The notes: generated from the letters alone by a model not told the origin. A DNA stretch of 45,916 nt from Bacteroidales bacterium (GCA_011045955.1 DSBV01000027.1:1-45916), one strand, 5' to 3'. Shown: positions 1-8,487, numbered from the stretch's first letter. Numbers and translations are program-made.

Positions 1-789
1 CAAAGTTACCTGATGTGGATTGGCGGACAGGCTGGATCGTTGGGTATGGGAATCATTGGTCAGTGGACTAACTACTGCCGCGACCTTGTGCTCGACCGCT
101 TTGAGGAGTTAACGGGGGGACGTGTTTACCACATGTATATCATTCCTGGCGGTGTTAGAGGTCTCTTACCCGATGGCTTTGAAAAACGAATGGAGGAAAC
201 CCTCAAAACCATTGAGGAATTTATGGAGGATATCGAGGAGGTGATGTTCAACAATGCTGTTTTCAAAAAACGCACTGTTGGCATGGGATACATCGACCCC
301 AAATGGATATACCAGTTTGGCATTACAGGCCCAAACGCCCGCGCTGCCGGACTTCCCGATGATGTTCGCAAAAAGTATCCATACCTAAAATACCCTGAAC
401 TCGACTTTGACCCCATAGTAGGAAAGGATTCCGATATTTATACCCGTGCCGACGTTCGCCGTCGCGACCTACTGCTTTCAGTTGACCTTATCCGTCAAAT
501 ACTGGCTAAAATGCCCAAAAAGGGTGACTTTAAGGCGCCTACACCAAACGTGCTGCATTGGCAAATACCTGCAGGCGAAACCCTTATCCGTTCCGAATGC
601 ACCCGAGGCGAGTTTGCCTACTACATCGTTTCCGATGGTAGTGAATACCCCCGCCGTATTAACGTCCGTGGGCCCAGCTACACACACGCTGTTGCACTGT
701 TGGAAAAGATGATTATCAATACCAACCTTGCCGATGTGGCCGGGTTAATGACCTCATTACATACCTACCCACCTGAAATCGAAAGGTAA
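1..789 (+). CDS. NADH-quinone oxidoreductase subunit D-like protein (5' end outside window)
   Basis: The frame is open from base 1, so this is the C-terminal ~262 residues of a complex I 49-kDa/NuoD-family subunit. Family signatures are visible: GITGPNARAAG, the SDIYTRADVRRRD stretch that matches the NuoD segment around SDCYTR, and a late RRINVRGPSYTHA segment equivalent to the RVRTPSF region. In this family the subunit helps form the quinone site next to cluster N2. The C-terminus ends TYPPEIER without the CxxC that binds nickel in [NiFe] hydrogenases, so a catalytic hydrogenase is unlikely. The N-terminal half cannot be seen. The next gene begins 21 bases downstream and encodes a fused ferredoxin/flavoprotein, which suggests a complex I-like enzyme with an unusual electron-input module. 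The family call is firm; its exact complex is inferred. Confidence 0.85.
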   Translation, partial: QSYLMWIGGQAGSLGMGIIGQWTNYCRDLVLDRFEELTGGRVYHMYIIPGGVRGLLPDGFEKRMEETLKTIEEFMEDIEEVMFNNAVFKKRTVGMGYIDPKWIYQFGITGPNARAAGLPDDVRKKYPYLKYPELDFDPIVGKDSDIYTRADVRRRDLLLSVDLIRQILAKMPKKGDFKAPTPNVLHWQIPAGETLIRSECTRGEFAYYIVSDGSEYPRRINVRGPSYTHAVALLEKMIINTNLADVAGLMTSLHTYPPEIER

Positions 790-810
790 TTTTTGAAACG
801 CAATCAAACT

Positions 811-2613
811 ATGGCACGAATAAAAGATATCATAAGCCCTTTTACTGCATGGAAAAATGTGGTTAAGGAGCCGGTTACCATTAAGGAGCCGCTTAAAAGA
901 GAGGCTGCACCAAGATACCGCGGTTTCCATAAAAACGATGTAGATACCTGTATAGGGTGCGGCACATGCGAGTCAATCTGCCAGAACGCCGCCATCGATA
1001 TGGTTCCGGTTGAGGGTATTGAAACAAGGAATGGCGATAGCGGCCTAAGACCCCGTATCGACTACGGACGTTGCTGCTGGTGCGCCCTTTGCGTTGATGT
1101 TTGCACAACAGGCTCGCTGTCCATGTCGAACCACTTCAAGTGGGTCGATTCCGACCCCGATGTATTCCGGTTTATTCCCGGTGTTGATAAAAAGGAATGG
1201 GACAATGAACCCAATGGCTACAGGAAACCCAGCCCCAACTACGAACTCTACAGCAAGGAGCGAGTTCATATGCCTGAACTCAAACCCGAAGAACGAGATA
1301 AATCGTTCATCGAAATTGTTCGCGGGTACTCTAAGGAACAGGCCATGAAGGAAGCCGACCGCTGCGTGGAATGTGGCATTTGTGTTGCAACATGTCCGGC
1401 ACACATGGGAATACCAGAGTATATTAAAGCCATTCGAAACGACGACCTTAACGAAGGCTTACGCATACTTTACGATACTAACCCCCTTCCAGAGGTTTGC
1501 GGTCGCATATGTACCCATAAATGCGAAACCGTCTGCTCAGTAGGAAACCAAGGCGATCCGCTTTCGATACGTTGGCTAAAACGTTACATTGCCGACCAAA
1601 ATCCTGCAGAAAACTACAAGAAGATTCTCGAAACCGAGAACATCACTAAGAATGGTAAACGCATAGCCATTGTTGGTTCAGGGCCTGCAAGCCTGTCGGC
1701 CGCCCACTACCTATCCCTTATGGGCTACGACTGCACCATCTATGAAAAATTGCCTTTACCGGGTGGTATGATGCGCTATGGCATTCCGGAATATCGCCTA
1801 CCCTACGATGCTCTTGACAAGGACATTGATTACATCAAGTCGCTTGGTGTTGAAATACGCTGCAACGTAACCGTTGGTAAGGATATCACCCTTGAAGAAC
1901 TTCACCGGCAGTACGATGCAGTATTTGCAGGTACCGGATTGCATGTTGGACGCAGTACTAGAATTCCAGGCACTGACCATCCAAACGTATATCAGGCTGT
2001 TGATCTGCTTCGTGATGTTACCATGGGTAAAAAGATTCCAGCGACTGAGAGCATAGTGGTAATTGGTGGAGGAAACGTGGCAATGGATATCACGCGAACC
2101 CTTGCTCGAATTCAAAATCAACGCTACGGCAAGGTGAATATCATTACCACGTCGCTTGAGTCGGAAGAGGAAATGCCTGCCGACCGCGAGGAGATTGTTG
2201 AAGCCCGCGAGGAGGGCGCTACAATCATCCCTGGCTGGGGACCCGTTAAAATCGAAATTGAAAACGATACGATTAAGGGATTACACGTGGTTAAGTGCGT
2301 GTCGGTGTTCGACGAAAATCATCGCTTTAGCCCTAAGTTCGACGAATCGCAAACCAACTTCTTTGCGGGCGAAATGGTGGTTGAGTCCATTGGACAGGGC
2401 ATGGATTTAAGCTACCTGCCCGAAAGCATCAAGGAAAACCTTAAGCTTGACCCACGCGGAAGAATTTTGGTTAATGAGTACTTCCAAACGAGCCTGGAGT
2501 GGTTCTTTGTTGGTGGCGATATCGTTCAAGGCCCAGATGTTATCCATGGCATAGCTAACGGGCATAAGGCTGCTATTGGAATCGACAAGTTTCTTCAGGG
2601 AGCATCAAAGTAA
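811..2613 (+). CDS. Fusion of 2x[4Fe-4S] ferredoxin (NuoI-like) and GltD/NfnB-type FAD-NAD(P) oxidoreductase
   Basis: This 600-residue protein has three parts. Residues ~40-105 hold two CxxCxxCxxxC motifs (C47/50/53/57 and C88/91/94/98), as in NuoI-type ferredoxins. Residues ~180-245 form the cysteine-rich linker of glutamate synthase small subunits (CVECGICVATC, then four more cysteines at 230-242). Residues ~284-600 carry two dinucleotide folds, GSGPAS near 289 (FAD) and VVIGGGNVAMD for NAD(P)H. GltD-like proteins move electrons between NAD(P)H, FAD and iron-sulfur clusters. The ATG at 811 gives a normal N-terminus; an in-frame TTG at 793 would add six residues. It lies between a NuoD-like gene and a DHOD-like gene, so I infer it carries electrons between NAD(P)H or ferredoxin and a complex I-like membrane module. 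A stand-alone NfnB-like role is the alternative. Confidence 0.88.
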   Translation: MARIKDIISPFTAWKNVVKEPVTIKEPLKREAAPRYRGFHKNDVDTCIGCGTCESICQNAAIDMVPVEGIETRNGDSGLRPRIDYGRCCWCALCVDVCTTGSLSMSNHFKWVDSDPDVFRFIPGVDKKEWDNEPNGYRKPSPNYELYSKERVHMPELKPEERDKSFIEIVRGYSKEQAMKEADRCVECGICVATCPAHMGIPEYIKAIRNDDLNEGLRILYDTNPLPEVCGRICTHKCETVCSVGNQGDPLSIRWLKRYIADQNPAENYKKILETENITKNGKRIAIVGSGPASLSAAHYLSLMGYDCTIYEKLPLPGGMMRYGIPEYRLPYDALDKDIDYIKSLGVEIRCNVTVGKDITLEELHRQYDAVFAGTGLHVGRSTRIPGTDHPNVYQAVDLLRDVTMGKKIPATESIVVIGGGNVAMDITRTLARIQNQRYGKVNIITTSLESEEEMPADREEIVEAREEGATIIPGWGPVKIEIENDTIKGLHVVKCVSVFDENHRFSPKFDESQTNFFAGEMVVESIGQGMDLSYLPESIKENLKLDPRGRILVNEYFQTSLEWFFVGGDIVQGPDVIHGIANGHKAAIGIDKFLQGASK

Positions 2614-2645
2614 ATCAGGTTAATCAACTTTAAACTATAAAACAT

Positions 2646-3629
2646 ATGGCAGACCTATCAGCTAAATATATGGGCTTCAACTTAAAGAACCCATTCATAG
2701 CATCGAGTTCCGGGCTTACCGACTCGGTCGATAAAGCTTACCTACTTGAACAAAGTAGTGCTGCTGCCATTGTGGTTAAATCGCTCTTTGAGGAGCAAAT
2801 CATGATGGATGTTGACTCACAGCGCATGAACAACATGTTCAACTCATACAGCGAAGCCGAAGACTATATCGCCTTTTACACGCGTAAGCATGCACTAAGC
2901 AGCTACGTGGATCTAATTGATAGCATGAAGCAAAAACTCAGCATACCGGTAATTGCAAGCATTAACTGCAGCAGCGTCGATAGCTGGATTGATTTTGCAG
3001 GCGACCTGCAAGCCGCCGGAGCCGATGCTATTGAACTGAATATGTTCATCATGCCATCGGATGTTAAGATGAAGGGCGAGGAGATTGAAAAAATTTACAT
3101 TGACGTTGCCCGCAAGGTTTTGCAATCGCTTTCAATTCCAGTTGCCATGAAGATTCACCACTACTTTTCGGGCATGGCAAATTTTGCGGTTGAGCTCTCG
3201 CAAACGGGAATTAAAGCATTGGTGCTTTTCAATCGCTTTTACCAACCCGATGTGGACTTGAACACCCTTAAGGTTAATTCAGGCAGTATACTCAGCCATC
3301 CCGACGAGAACGCAGAGGTTCGCCGATGGCTTGCCATACTCTCAGGCCGTGTTACCTGCGATTTGGCTGCATCAACAGGAATTCACGATTGGCAAACGGC
3401 CGTTAAGGATATCCTTTTGGGAGCTAACGCCGTACAGGTGGCATCGGCAATGTTTAAAGCCGGCCCCGAAATACTTAAACCATGGATTGAGGAAACACAT
3501 AAATGGCTTGATGCTAAAGGATTTGAATCTATTAACTCCATTGCAGGCAAGCTGCGCCAAGCCGATAGCATAAAACCATTGGCATACGAGAGAGCTCAGT
3601 TCATGCGATACTTCTCCGATGCCCAATAA
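2646..3629 (+). CDS. Dihydroorotate dehydrogenase-like protein (FMN TIM-barrel)
   Basis: The 327-residue protein has the layout of class 1 dihydroorotate dehydrogenases: NPFIASSSGLT at residue 15, VVKSLF near 43 (FMN lysine), INCSS near 107, ELNMF near 130, PVAMKI near 165, and a C-terminal GANAVQVASAMF that matches the phosphate-binding AVQVGTA. The usual NxSCPN catalytic loop is not present; the equivalent reads LNMFIMPSD. It therefore may not oxidise dihydroorotate. It starts 32 bases after the flavoprotein fusion and is followed by a terminator, so it is the last gene of that redox operon. I infer a flavin oxidoreductase linked to the upstream module rather than a pyrimidine enzyme; a true PyrD is less likely. 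Confidence 0.85.
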   Translation: MADLSAKYMGFNLKNPFIASSSGLTDSVDKAYLLEQSSAAAIVVKSLFEEQIMMDVDSQRMNNMFNSYSEAEDYIAFYTRKHALSSYVDLIDSMKQKLSIPVIASINCSSVDSWIDFAGDLQAAGADAIELNMFIMPSDVKMKGEEIEKIYIDVARKVLQSLSIPVAMKIHHYFSGMANFAVELSQTGIKALVLFNRFYQPDVDLNTLKVNSGSILSHPDENAEVRRWLAILSGRVTCDLAASTGIHDWQTAVKDILLGANAVQVASAMFKAGPEILKPWIEETHKWLDAKGFESINSIAGKLRQADSIKPLAYERAQFMRYFSDAQ

Positions 3630-3645
3630 AAAGATTTGAGTCACA

Positions 3646-3685
3646 AAAAAGAGTCGCAGATTACACATGCGGCTCTTTTATTTTT
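3646..3685 (+). terminator. Rho-independent terminator after the redox operon
   Basis: An A-rich arm ending in AGAGTCGCA pairs with TGCGGCTCTTTT across a short loop, with a single T-G pair in the stem, and is followed by a T-rich tract. It begins about 17 bases after the DHOD-like stop codon. Confidence 0.75.
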
Positions 3686-3726
3686 CCCAAAATTCTTGCA
3701 GCTTTGCATTGCATATAACTTTCCCT

Positions 3727-4719
3727 ATGAACACAAAGCTTAACATAGCCATAATGGCCGGAGGTAACTCATCGGAGGCCAATATCTCCATGCTTAGCGC
3801 AACCCAGATTGCGGGCTGGCTCAACCCCGAAAGGTTCAACGCCCACAAGATACTTGTTAAGGGCAACACATGGACACTTGACCACCCCCAAAAAGGATCG
3901 ATCCCGGTTGACAAAAACGATTTCACCGTAAATGTTGACGGCAAAAAATTAACCTTTCACTGCGCCCTCATTGCCATACATGGCACTCCCGGCGAGAACG
4001 GACTGCTACAGGCATACTTTGAGATGCTTCAAATCCCCTACACCACAGGAGGAGTTATGAACTCTTCCGTTACCTTTAACAAGTATTACTGCAAGGAACT
4101 AGTTCGCGAAACAGGAGTTAACCTCGCAAAGGGATTGCTGCTCAGGCGCGGTCAAAAAGTAGATGTGCAAGCAATTCTGGACACATTGGGATTACCCATT
4201 TTTGTCAAACCCAATGAGAGCGGAAGCAGCTATGGCGTTAGCAAGGTAAAACAGGCTGCCGACTTAATGCCAGCTATTGAAAAGGCTTTTGCTGAGGACA
4301 AAACCATTATTTTGGAGGAATTTATTCCTGGCAGGGAAGTCACCTGCGGTGTTTTCAAATACCAAAATGGTGAAATGATTATGCCCATTACTGAAATAGT
4401 TCCCGAAACTGAATTCTTCGACTATGAGGCCAAGTACCATAGTAAATCCAAGGAAATTACACCAGCCCCAATTTCTGAACCACTAACCAAGACAATACAG
4501 GAATTTACATCGAAGATATATGACCGTTTGCAATGCCACGGAGTAGTTCGCGTTGATTATATTGTGAATGACGATAAAATCTACTTCCTTGAAATAAATA
4601 CCGTACCTGGAATGAGCGAGGCCAGCATCACCCCTCAGCAGATTAGGGCAATGGGTGGCAACATGCGCGAATTTTTTACCCTAATAATCGACGACGCAAT
4701 CCAACGAAGTACCCTCTAA
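3727..4719 (+). CDS. ddl: D-alanine--D-alanine ligase
   Basis: This 330-residue ATP-grasp enzyme joins two D-alanines for peptidoglycan precursors in the cytoplasm. Visible motifs are the N-terminal IAIMAGGNSSEANIS (residues ~7-21), HGTPGENG near 85, the ATP-loop GSSYGVSK near 166, the omega-loop FFDYEAKYH with the tyrosine typical of D-Ala rather than D-Lac ligases, and the C-terminal EINTVPGMSEASITP that binds magnesium and substrate. The ATG at 3727 puts the GG motif at the usual distance from the N-terminus; a longer reading from 3667 would start inside the upstream terminator. Its TAA overlaps the TAG of the convergent DUF454 gene by two bases. Confidence 0.95.
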   Translation: MNTKLNIAIMAGGNSSEANISMLSATQIAGWLNPERFNAHKILVKGNTWTLDHPQKGSIPVDKNDFTVNVDGKKLTFHCALIAIHGTPGENGLLQAYFEMLQIPYTTGGVMNSSVTFNKYYCKELVRETGVNLAKGLLLRRGQKVDVQAILDTLGLPIFVKPNESGSSYGVSKVKQAADLMPAIEKAFAEDKTIILEEFIPGREVTCGVFKYQNGEMIMPITEIVPETEFFDYEAKYHSKSKEITPAPISEPLTKTIQEFTSKIYDRLQCHGVVRVDYIVNDDKIYFLEINTVPGMSEASITPQQIRAMGGNMREFFTLIIDDAIQRSTL

Positions 4720-5111
4720 CCATTGCGCAACTTAACAACATGGAGGGTAACACCAACCGCAATTAACAATAGCATCAACCTGATCACATTACCAACATCA
4801 AGTGTTGCAACACTTGTAAGTATAGATGCCCAGAGTAATCCTAAAGTATACCATTTCACTCGTCGTGGAATTGACCGGCGTTCAATGTAATCGTAAATGT
4901 ACTTTCCAAAGAGCCGATGGTTTATCAACCACCGGTAAAGCCTATCAGAACTCCGAATGAACAGAAAAGCGCTAAGCAGCATAAAGGGTGTTGTGGGTAG
5001 TAATGGTAAAAAAATGCCCAACACTCCCAATCCAAACGAAATCATTCCAAATAGAACAAGGGAAACCCTGAGCAATTCACTCTTAACCTTTTTTACTTTA
5101 TTTAATTCCAA
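4716..5111 (-). CDS. YbaN/DUF454 family inner-membrane protein
   Basis: The protein carries the DUF454 hallmark GVLGIFLPLLPTTPFMLLSAFLF followed by FIRSSDRLYRWL, then RSIPRRVKW and two closely spaced hydrophobic segments near the C-terminus, giving about three to four membrane helices. Its function is unknown. I chose the TTG at 5111 as the start: it gives a charged N-terminus (MELNKVKK) just before the first membrane segment, and a TATCTTTG promoter box lies 31-38 bases upstream. The longer frame back to 5243 would start upstream of that promoter. It is tail-to-tail with ddl. Confidence 0.82.
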   Translation of the reverse strand: MELNKVKKVKSELLRVSLVLFGMISFGLGVLGIFLPLLPTTPFMLLSAFLFIRSSDRLYRWLINHRLFGKYIYDYIERRSIPRRVKWYTLGLLWASILTSVATLDVGNVIRLMLLLIAVGVTLHVVKLRNG

Positions 5112-5141
5112 GTAAGTACCCTTATAAGAACCATTGCCATG

Positions 5142-5169
5142 CAAAGATAGCAATTGTGTTGTGGTGCAA
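5142..5169 (-). promoter_or_regulatory. Bacteroidota promoter for the DUF454 gene
   Basis: On the minus strand TATCTTTG (5149-5142) matches the TAnnTTTG -7 consensus. A TTG at 5169-5167 lies 17 bases upstream as a -33 candidate. Transcripts would begin close to the TTG start codon at 5111. Confidence 0.6.
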
Positions 5170-5252
5170 TTGGTTAATTGAGTAATATAATAATTATTTT
5201 TATTACTCCTGCTTAGCACCACATGGATAAACCCCCTAAGCAATAAGTAACC

Positions 5253-5457
5253 TTACCCTTTGGATTTACGCCCCTTATGGCTGCCATCGCAAAATGGCTT
5301 GTTGCGCGATGCGCCACAGGTACATAGGTAAACCTCCTTGGTATTATCAGGAATAAGGCTTTCACCTTCAAGATTTATTAAAAAAACGACCCTCAACCCT
5401 TATGGAGCCGCCCTTGCTCAGGTGAAGTTTTGCTGCTATTTTCTTTGGCTGCTCCAT
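5253..5457 (-). pseudogene. CDGSH iron-sulfur domain protein, frameshifted in a 7-A/T run
   Basis: Read from the ATG at 5457 the protein starts MEQPKKIAAKLHLSKGGSIR and should run through VEGRFLINLEGES. Instead the run of seven T on the coding strand (5386-5380) shifts the frame. With six T the reading is continuous to CTCGASRNKPFCDGSHKGRK and a TAA at 5255. The CxCxxS...PxCDGxH motif is the [2Fe-2S] ligand set of the mitoNEET/CDGSH family, which has redox and cluster-transfer roles. The span of 205 bases is one more than a multiple of three, which fits a one-base insertion. It starts directly after the stop of a second broken CDGSH gene. A sequencing error in the homopolymer is possible. Confidence 0.8.
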
Positions 5458-5461
5458 GGCT

Positions 5462-5943
5462 CTACACGCTATCACGAAAACCTCGTTTAAAATGCGTACC
5501 ATCGCAGAATGGCTAGCTGTGCGAATGCCCACAGCGGCAAACGGAAACCATTTTCATGGCTTTTACCTCGTTGCCATCGGCATCTATAATCTGAAACCCA
5601 CCAGAAACCAACAATGGGCCATTTGGCATAACCTGAATCTTTGTAGGGGTAACCTCAAAGGCCTCTATCTCCTCTGGTGCAAATTCACGCACGCATTATG
5701 CGACTTCTCCTGCTTGTTCTTTTCAGGATCGTTCCACATAAAAGTGAGCGCATTTGTTGGGCACTCATTCACAATCTCTATAATTCGGTCAGTGCTGGCA
5801 CCATTCATGTTAACCCACGGTCGCTTGCGAGGGTTAAACACCGATAACAACTTGGTATAGCATATCGATGCATGGACACACTCACCGGGTCGCCAAAACA
5901 CCGTAATGTCGTCGTTTGAATATTTCCTGTTATCGTTTTCCAT
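5462..5943 (-). pseudogene. Fer4_19-CDGSH iron-sulfur protein, disrupted by a frameshift and a nonsense codon
   Basis: The first 80 residues, from the ATG at 5943, match the divergent mono-cluster ferredoxin domain (CVHASIC at 22-28, CPTNAL at 61). The frame then slips at a GCGTGCGTG stretch near 5690 and terminates early at 5665. In another frame the protein continues through [18 protein letters not shown] and a typical CDGSH domain, CRCGHSHS-stop-PFCDGTHFKRGF. The TAG at 5515-5513 sits where the family usually has lysine or a similar residue. The span of 482 bases is two more than a multiple of three, fitting a 2-base insertion or 1-base loss. With two independent lesions this gene looks dead. 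Fer4_19-CDGSH fusions are known as two-cluster proteins. Confidence 0.82.
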
Positions 5944-6261
5944 GCTTGCTATTTACAAAAACCAACGCAAAACGGCAACACTTTGTTCAAAATCCAACCC
6001 AAGGAGATACATAATGGATAAATGTATTCACAATAACCCACTAAGGCAAACAACCTGCAAGAGCGAAACAAATACAAAGCTGACATTAAAGCAAGGGACG
6101 ACACCAGATAAGAATTTTAAACTTATAAGCATTTAACAAAATACATATTTTTCATATATCGACCCCTCTTTTTTTTGCCTGTGTTAATATTATTTTTATT
6201 TTTTCGTACTTACCCCCCCCCATTATTTTTATACTACATAATTATTTTTTATTATTTTGCC
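5944..6261. other. AT-rich non-coding gap with a nine-C tract
   Basis: No convincing gene is visible between the divergent pseudogene and glutamine synthetase. The stretch from about 6140 is very rich in T and A and is interrupted by a run of nine C at 6213-6221. The short open frames here have no family resemblance. Confidence 0.6.
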
Positions 6262-6269
6262 TATATTTG
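6262..6269 (+). promoter_or_regulatory. Likely -7 box of the glutamine synthetase promoter
   Basis: TATATTTG matches TAnnTTTG and lies 23 bases before the start codon. No clear -33 TTG is visible at the usual distance. The upstream region is A/T-rich with a C9 tract about 40 bases further up. Confidence 0.55.
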
Positions 6270-6291
6270 CCCTTGAAAAACATATCACACT

Positions 6292-8487
6292 ATGCCAAAT
6301 TTACGATTTAGAGCATTCGGCGAAGCAACCAATCGCATCCCAGTTGACATGAATGGCCAAAGCAAGGTCGAGTCGCTTGTCGATATCTTTGCCATTAACG
6401 TATTCGATAGGCCTAAAATGAAGAAGTACCTATCGGAAGAAGCCTACGAAAGTATAATCACCTCGATTGATGAGGGCAAAAAGATAGAACGAAAAATTGC
6501 CGGTCAGGTGGCATCAGCCATGAAAGCCTGGGCCATTGAACGCGGGGCAACCCACTACACTCACTGGTTCCACCCGCTAAACGGCTCAACCGCCGAAAAG
6601 CATGACGCTTTCTTCTCAATTGATACTAAAGGCCAACCCATAGAGGTTTTCAAAGGCGATATGCTGGTACAGCAAGAGCCCGATGCCTCGAATTTCCCAA
6701 GCGGAGGGATCCGTAACACCTTTGAAGCCCGCGGTTACACCGCGTGGGATCCCACGTCGCCAGCCTTTATCCTTGAGAACACTTTATGCATACCTACCGT
6801 CTTTGTCTCATACACCGGTGAGAATCTGGATTTTAAAACACCCTTGCTCAAATCGCTTGCCCTACTCGACAAGGCAGCCCTTTCGGTGCTGGAGTACTTT
6901 GACAAAGATGCCCGTAAAGTTTATGCCACCCTGGGCTGGGAGCAGGAATATTTTCTGATCGACGAGTCGCTGTATAACGCCCGCCCCGACTTGGCATTGT
7001 GCGGCAGAACCCTAATGGGGCACGCGGCAGCCAAGGATCAGCAACTCGAAGACCATTACTTCGGATCAATCCCTGCAAGGGTATCGGCCTTTATGCGCTA
7101 TTTTGAGATTGAAGCCCTAAAACTTGGCATTCCCATAAAAACCCGTCACAACGAGGTTGCCCCAAACCAGTTTGAGTGCGCACACATATTTGAGGAGGCC
7201 AACCTGGCTGTTGATCACAACCAGCTTATCATGTCGCTGATGGATCGCATTGCGCGTCAGCATGGATTCCGTGTTCTATTCCACGAAAAACCATTCAAGG
7301 GGATTAACGGCTCCGGTAAGCACAATAACTGGTCGATGATGACCAACACCGGAGTGAACCTACTCTCGCCCGGCAAAACACCAAAAAACAACCTGCAATT
7401 CCTAACCTTTCTCATCAATACCATCAAGGCCGTTCACGATCATTCAGCTCTTCTACTGGGTAGCATTGCATCGGAACCCAACTCGCACCGCCTTGGTACC
7501 CACGAGGCTCCCCCAGCCATCATGTCGGTGTTCATTGGTAAAACCCTGAGAGCTGTGCTCGACGAGTTGGAGCAAAAAGTAACCGACCAAAAAATGACCC
7601 CCGACGAAAAAACCGAGCTAAAGCTCGAAATAATTGGGAAAATCCCTGAAATTCTTTTAGACAATACCGACCGCAATCGCACATCGCCATTTGCCTTTAC
7701 AGGAAACCGGTTTGAGCTCCGTGCTGTGGGTTCGTCGGGGAGCTGTGCTTCGCCTATGATTGTGCTAAACACCGCTGTAGCAAACCAGCTCATGAAGTTC
7801 AAGGAAGAGGTTGATAAGGTAATTGCCAAAGGGGTTAAAAAGGACGAGGCTATAATACAACGCCTACGAAAGGTAATTATTGAGTCGAAAAAGATACGCT
7901 TTGAAGGAAACGGTTATAGCCAGGAGTGGATTGAGGAAGCAGCACGCCGAGGACTACCAAATATAAGCAATCCGCTGGAAGCGTTCAAAACCTTCCTTTA
8001 CGACTCATCGGTAAAACTGCTTACTGGGAATGGCATCTTAACCAAACGCGAACTTGAGGCACGCTACGAAATCCGTAACGAGATCTTTGTAAAAAAGGTG
8101 CAAATTGAAGCCCGCGTTTTGGGCGATTTAGCTATCAACCATATTATTCCTACAGCCATTGCATACCAGAACTCCTTAATAAGCAACGTTAAGGGATTAA
8201 AAGAGTTATTCCCGAATGAGTGGGAGAAATTAGCCTATCATCAGCATAAGTTAATCCATGAGATATCCGAGCATATACATGCCATAAGCCACCAGGTTAA
8301 CGAGATGATTGAACGCCGGAAAGAAGCCAATCAAATTGAAGACATCGTTGAAAAGGCACACCTTTACGACAAAAATGTTAAACCCTTTATTGAAAGCATT
8401 CGCACACACATCGATAAGCTGGAGATGATTGTAGATGACGAGATGTGGCCATTACCCAAATATAGGGAAATGCTCTTCATCAGATAA
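6292..8487 (+). CDS. glnN: Glutamine synthetase type III
   Basis: This is a 731-residue type III glutamine synthetase, which makes glutamine from glutamate, ammonia and ATP in the cytoplasm. Length and order match the Bacteroides-type enzymes (about 730 residues). Motifs include MKAWAIERGATHYTHWFHPL with NGSTAEKHDAF (residues ~78-107), NQFECAHIFEEANLAVDHNQ, KGINGSGKHNNWSM around 337-350 and EPNSHRLGTHEAPPAI. It has its own TAnnTTTG promoter box and a hairpin terminator. The neighbouring genes are unrelated, so it is probably a single-gene transcript under nitrogen control, but no operator is recognisable. Confidence 0.96.
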   Translation: MPNLRFRAFGEATNRIPVDMNGQSKVESLVDIFAINVFDRPKMKKYLSEEAYESIITSIDEGKKIERKIAGQVASAMKAWAIERGATHYTHWFHPLNGSTAEKHDAFFSIDTKGQPIEVFKGDMLVQQEPDASNFPSGGIRNTFEARGYTAWDPTSPAFILENTLCIPTVFVSYTGENLDFKTPLLKSLALLDKAALSVLEYFDKDARKVYATLGWEQEYFLIDESLYNARPDLALCGRTLMGHAAAKDQQLEDHYFGSIPARVSAFMRYFEIEALKLGIPIKTRHNEVAPNQFECAHIFEEANLAVDHNQLIMSLMDRIARQHGFRVLFHEKPFKGINGSGKHNNWSMMTNTGVNLLSPGKTPKNNLQFLTFLINTIKAVHDHSALLLGSIASEPNSHRLGTHEAPPAIMSVFIGKTLRAVLDELEQKVTDQKMTPDEKTELKLEIIGKIPEILLDNTDRNRTSPFAFTGNRFELRAVGSSGSCASPMIVLNTAVANQLMKFKEEVDKVIAKGVKKDEAIIQRLRKVIIESKKIRFEGNGYSQEWIEEAARRGLPNISNPLEAFKTFLYDSSVKLLTGNGILTKRELEARYEIRNEIFVKKVQIEARVLGDLAINHIIPTAIAYQNSLISNVKGLKELFPNEWEKLAYHQHKLIHEISEHIHAISHQVNEMIERRKEANQIEDIVEKAHLYDKNVKPFIESIRTHIDKLEMIVDDEMWPLPKYREMLFIR

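Noticed and set aside
1-789. [NiFe] hydrogenase large subunit
   Set aside because: The C-terminus ends TYPPEIER with no CxxC nickel ligands. The visible sequence follows NuoD throughout. The N-terminal ligands cannot be seen, but the C-terminal pair is absent.
5456-5860. A 134-codon plus-strand open frame
   Set aside because: It runs antisense to the broken Fer4_19-CDGSH gene, whose conserved protein text explains the region. The plus-strand protein has no recognisable features.
5462-5943. Programmed read-through or recoding at the TAG
   Set aside because: A frame slip is also needed to make the protein, and many neighbours end in ordinary TAG. Gene decay is simpler.
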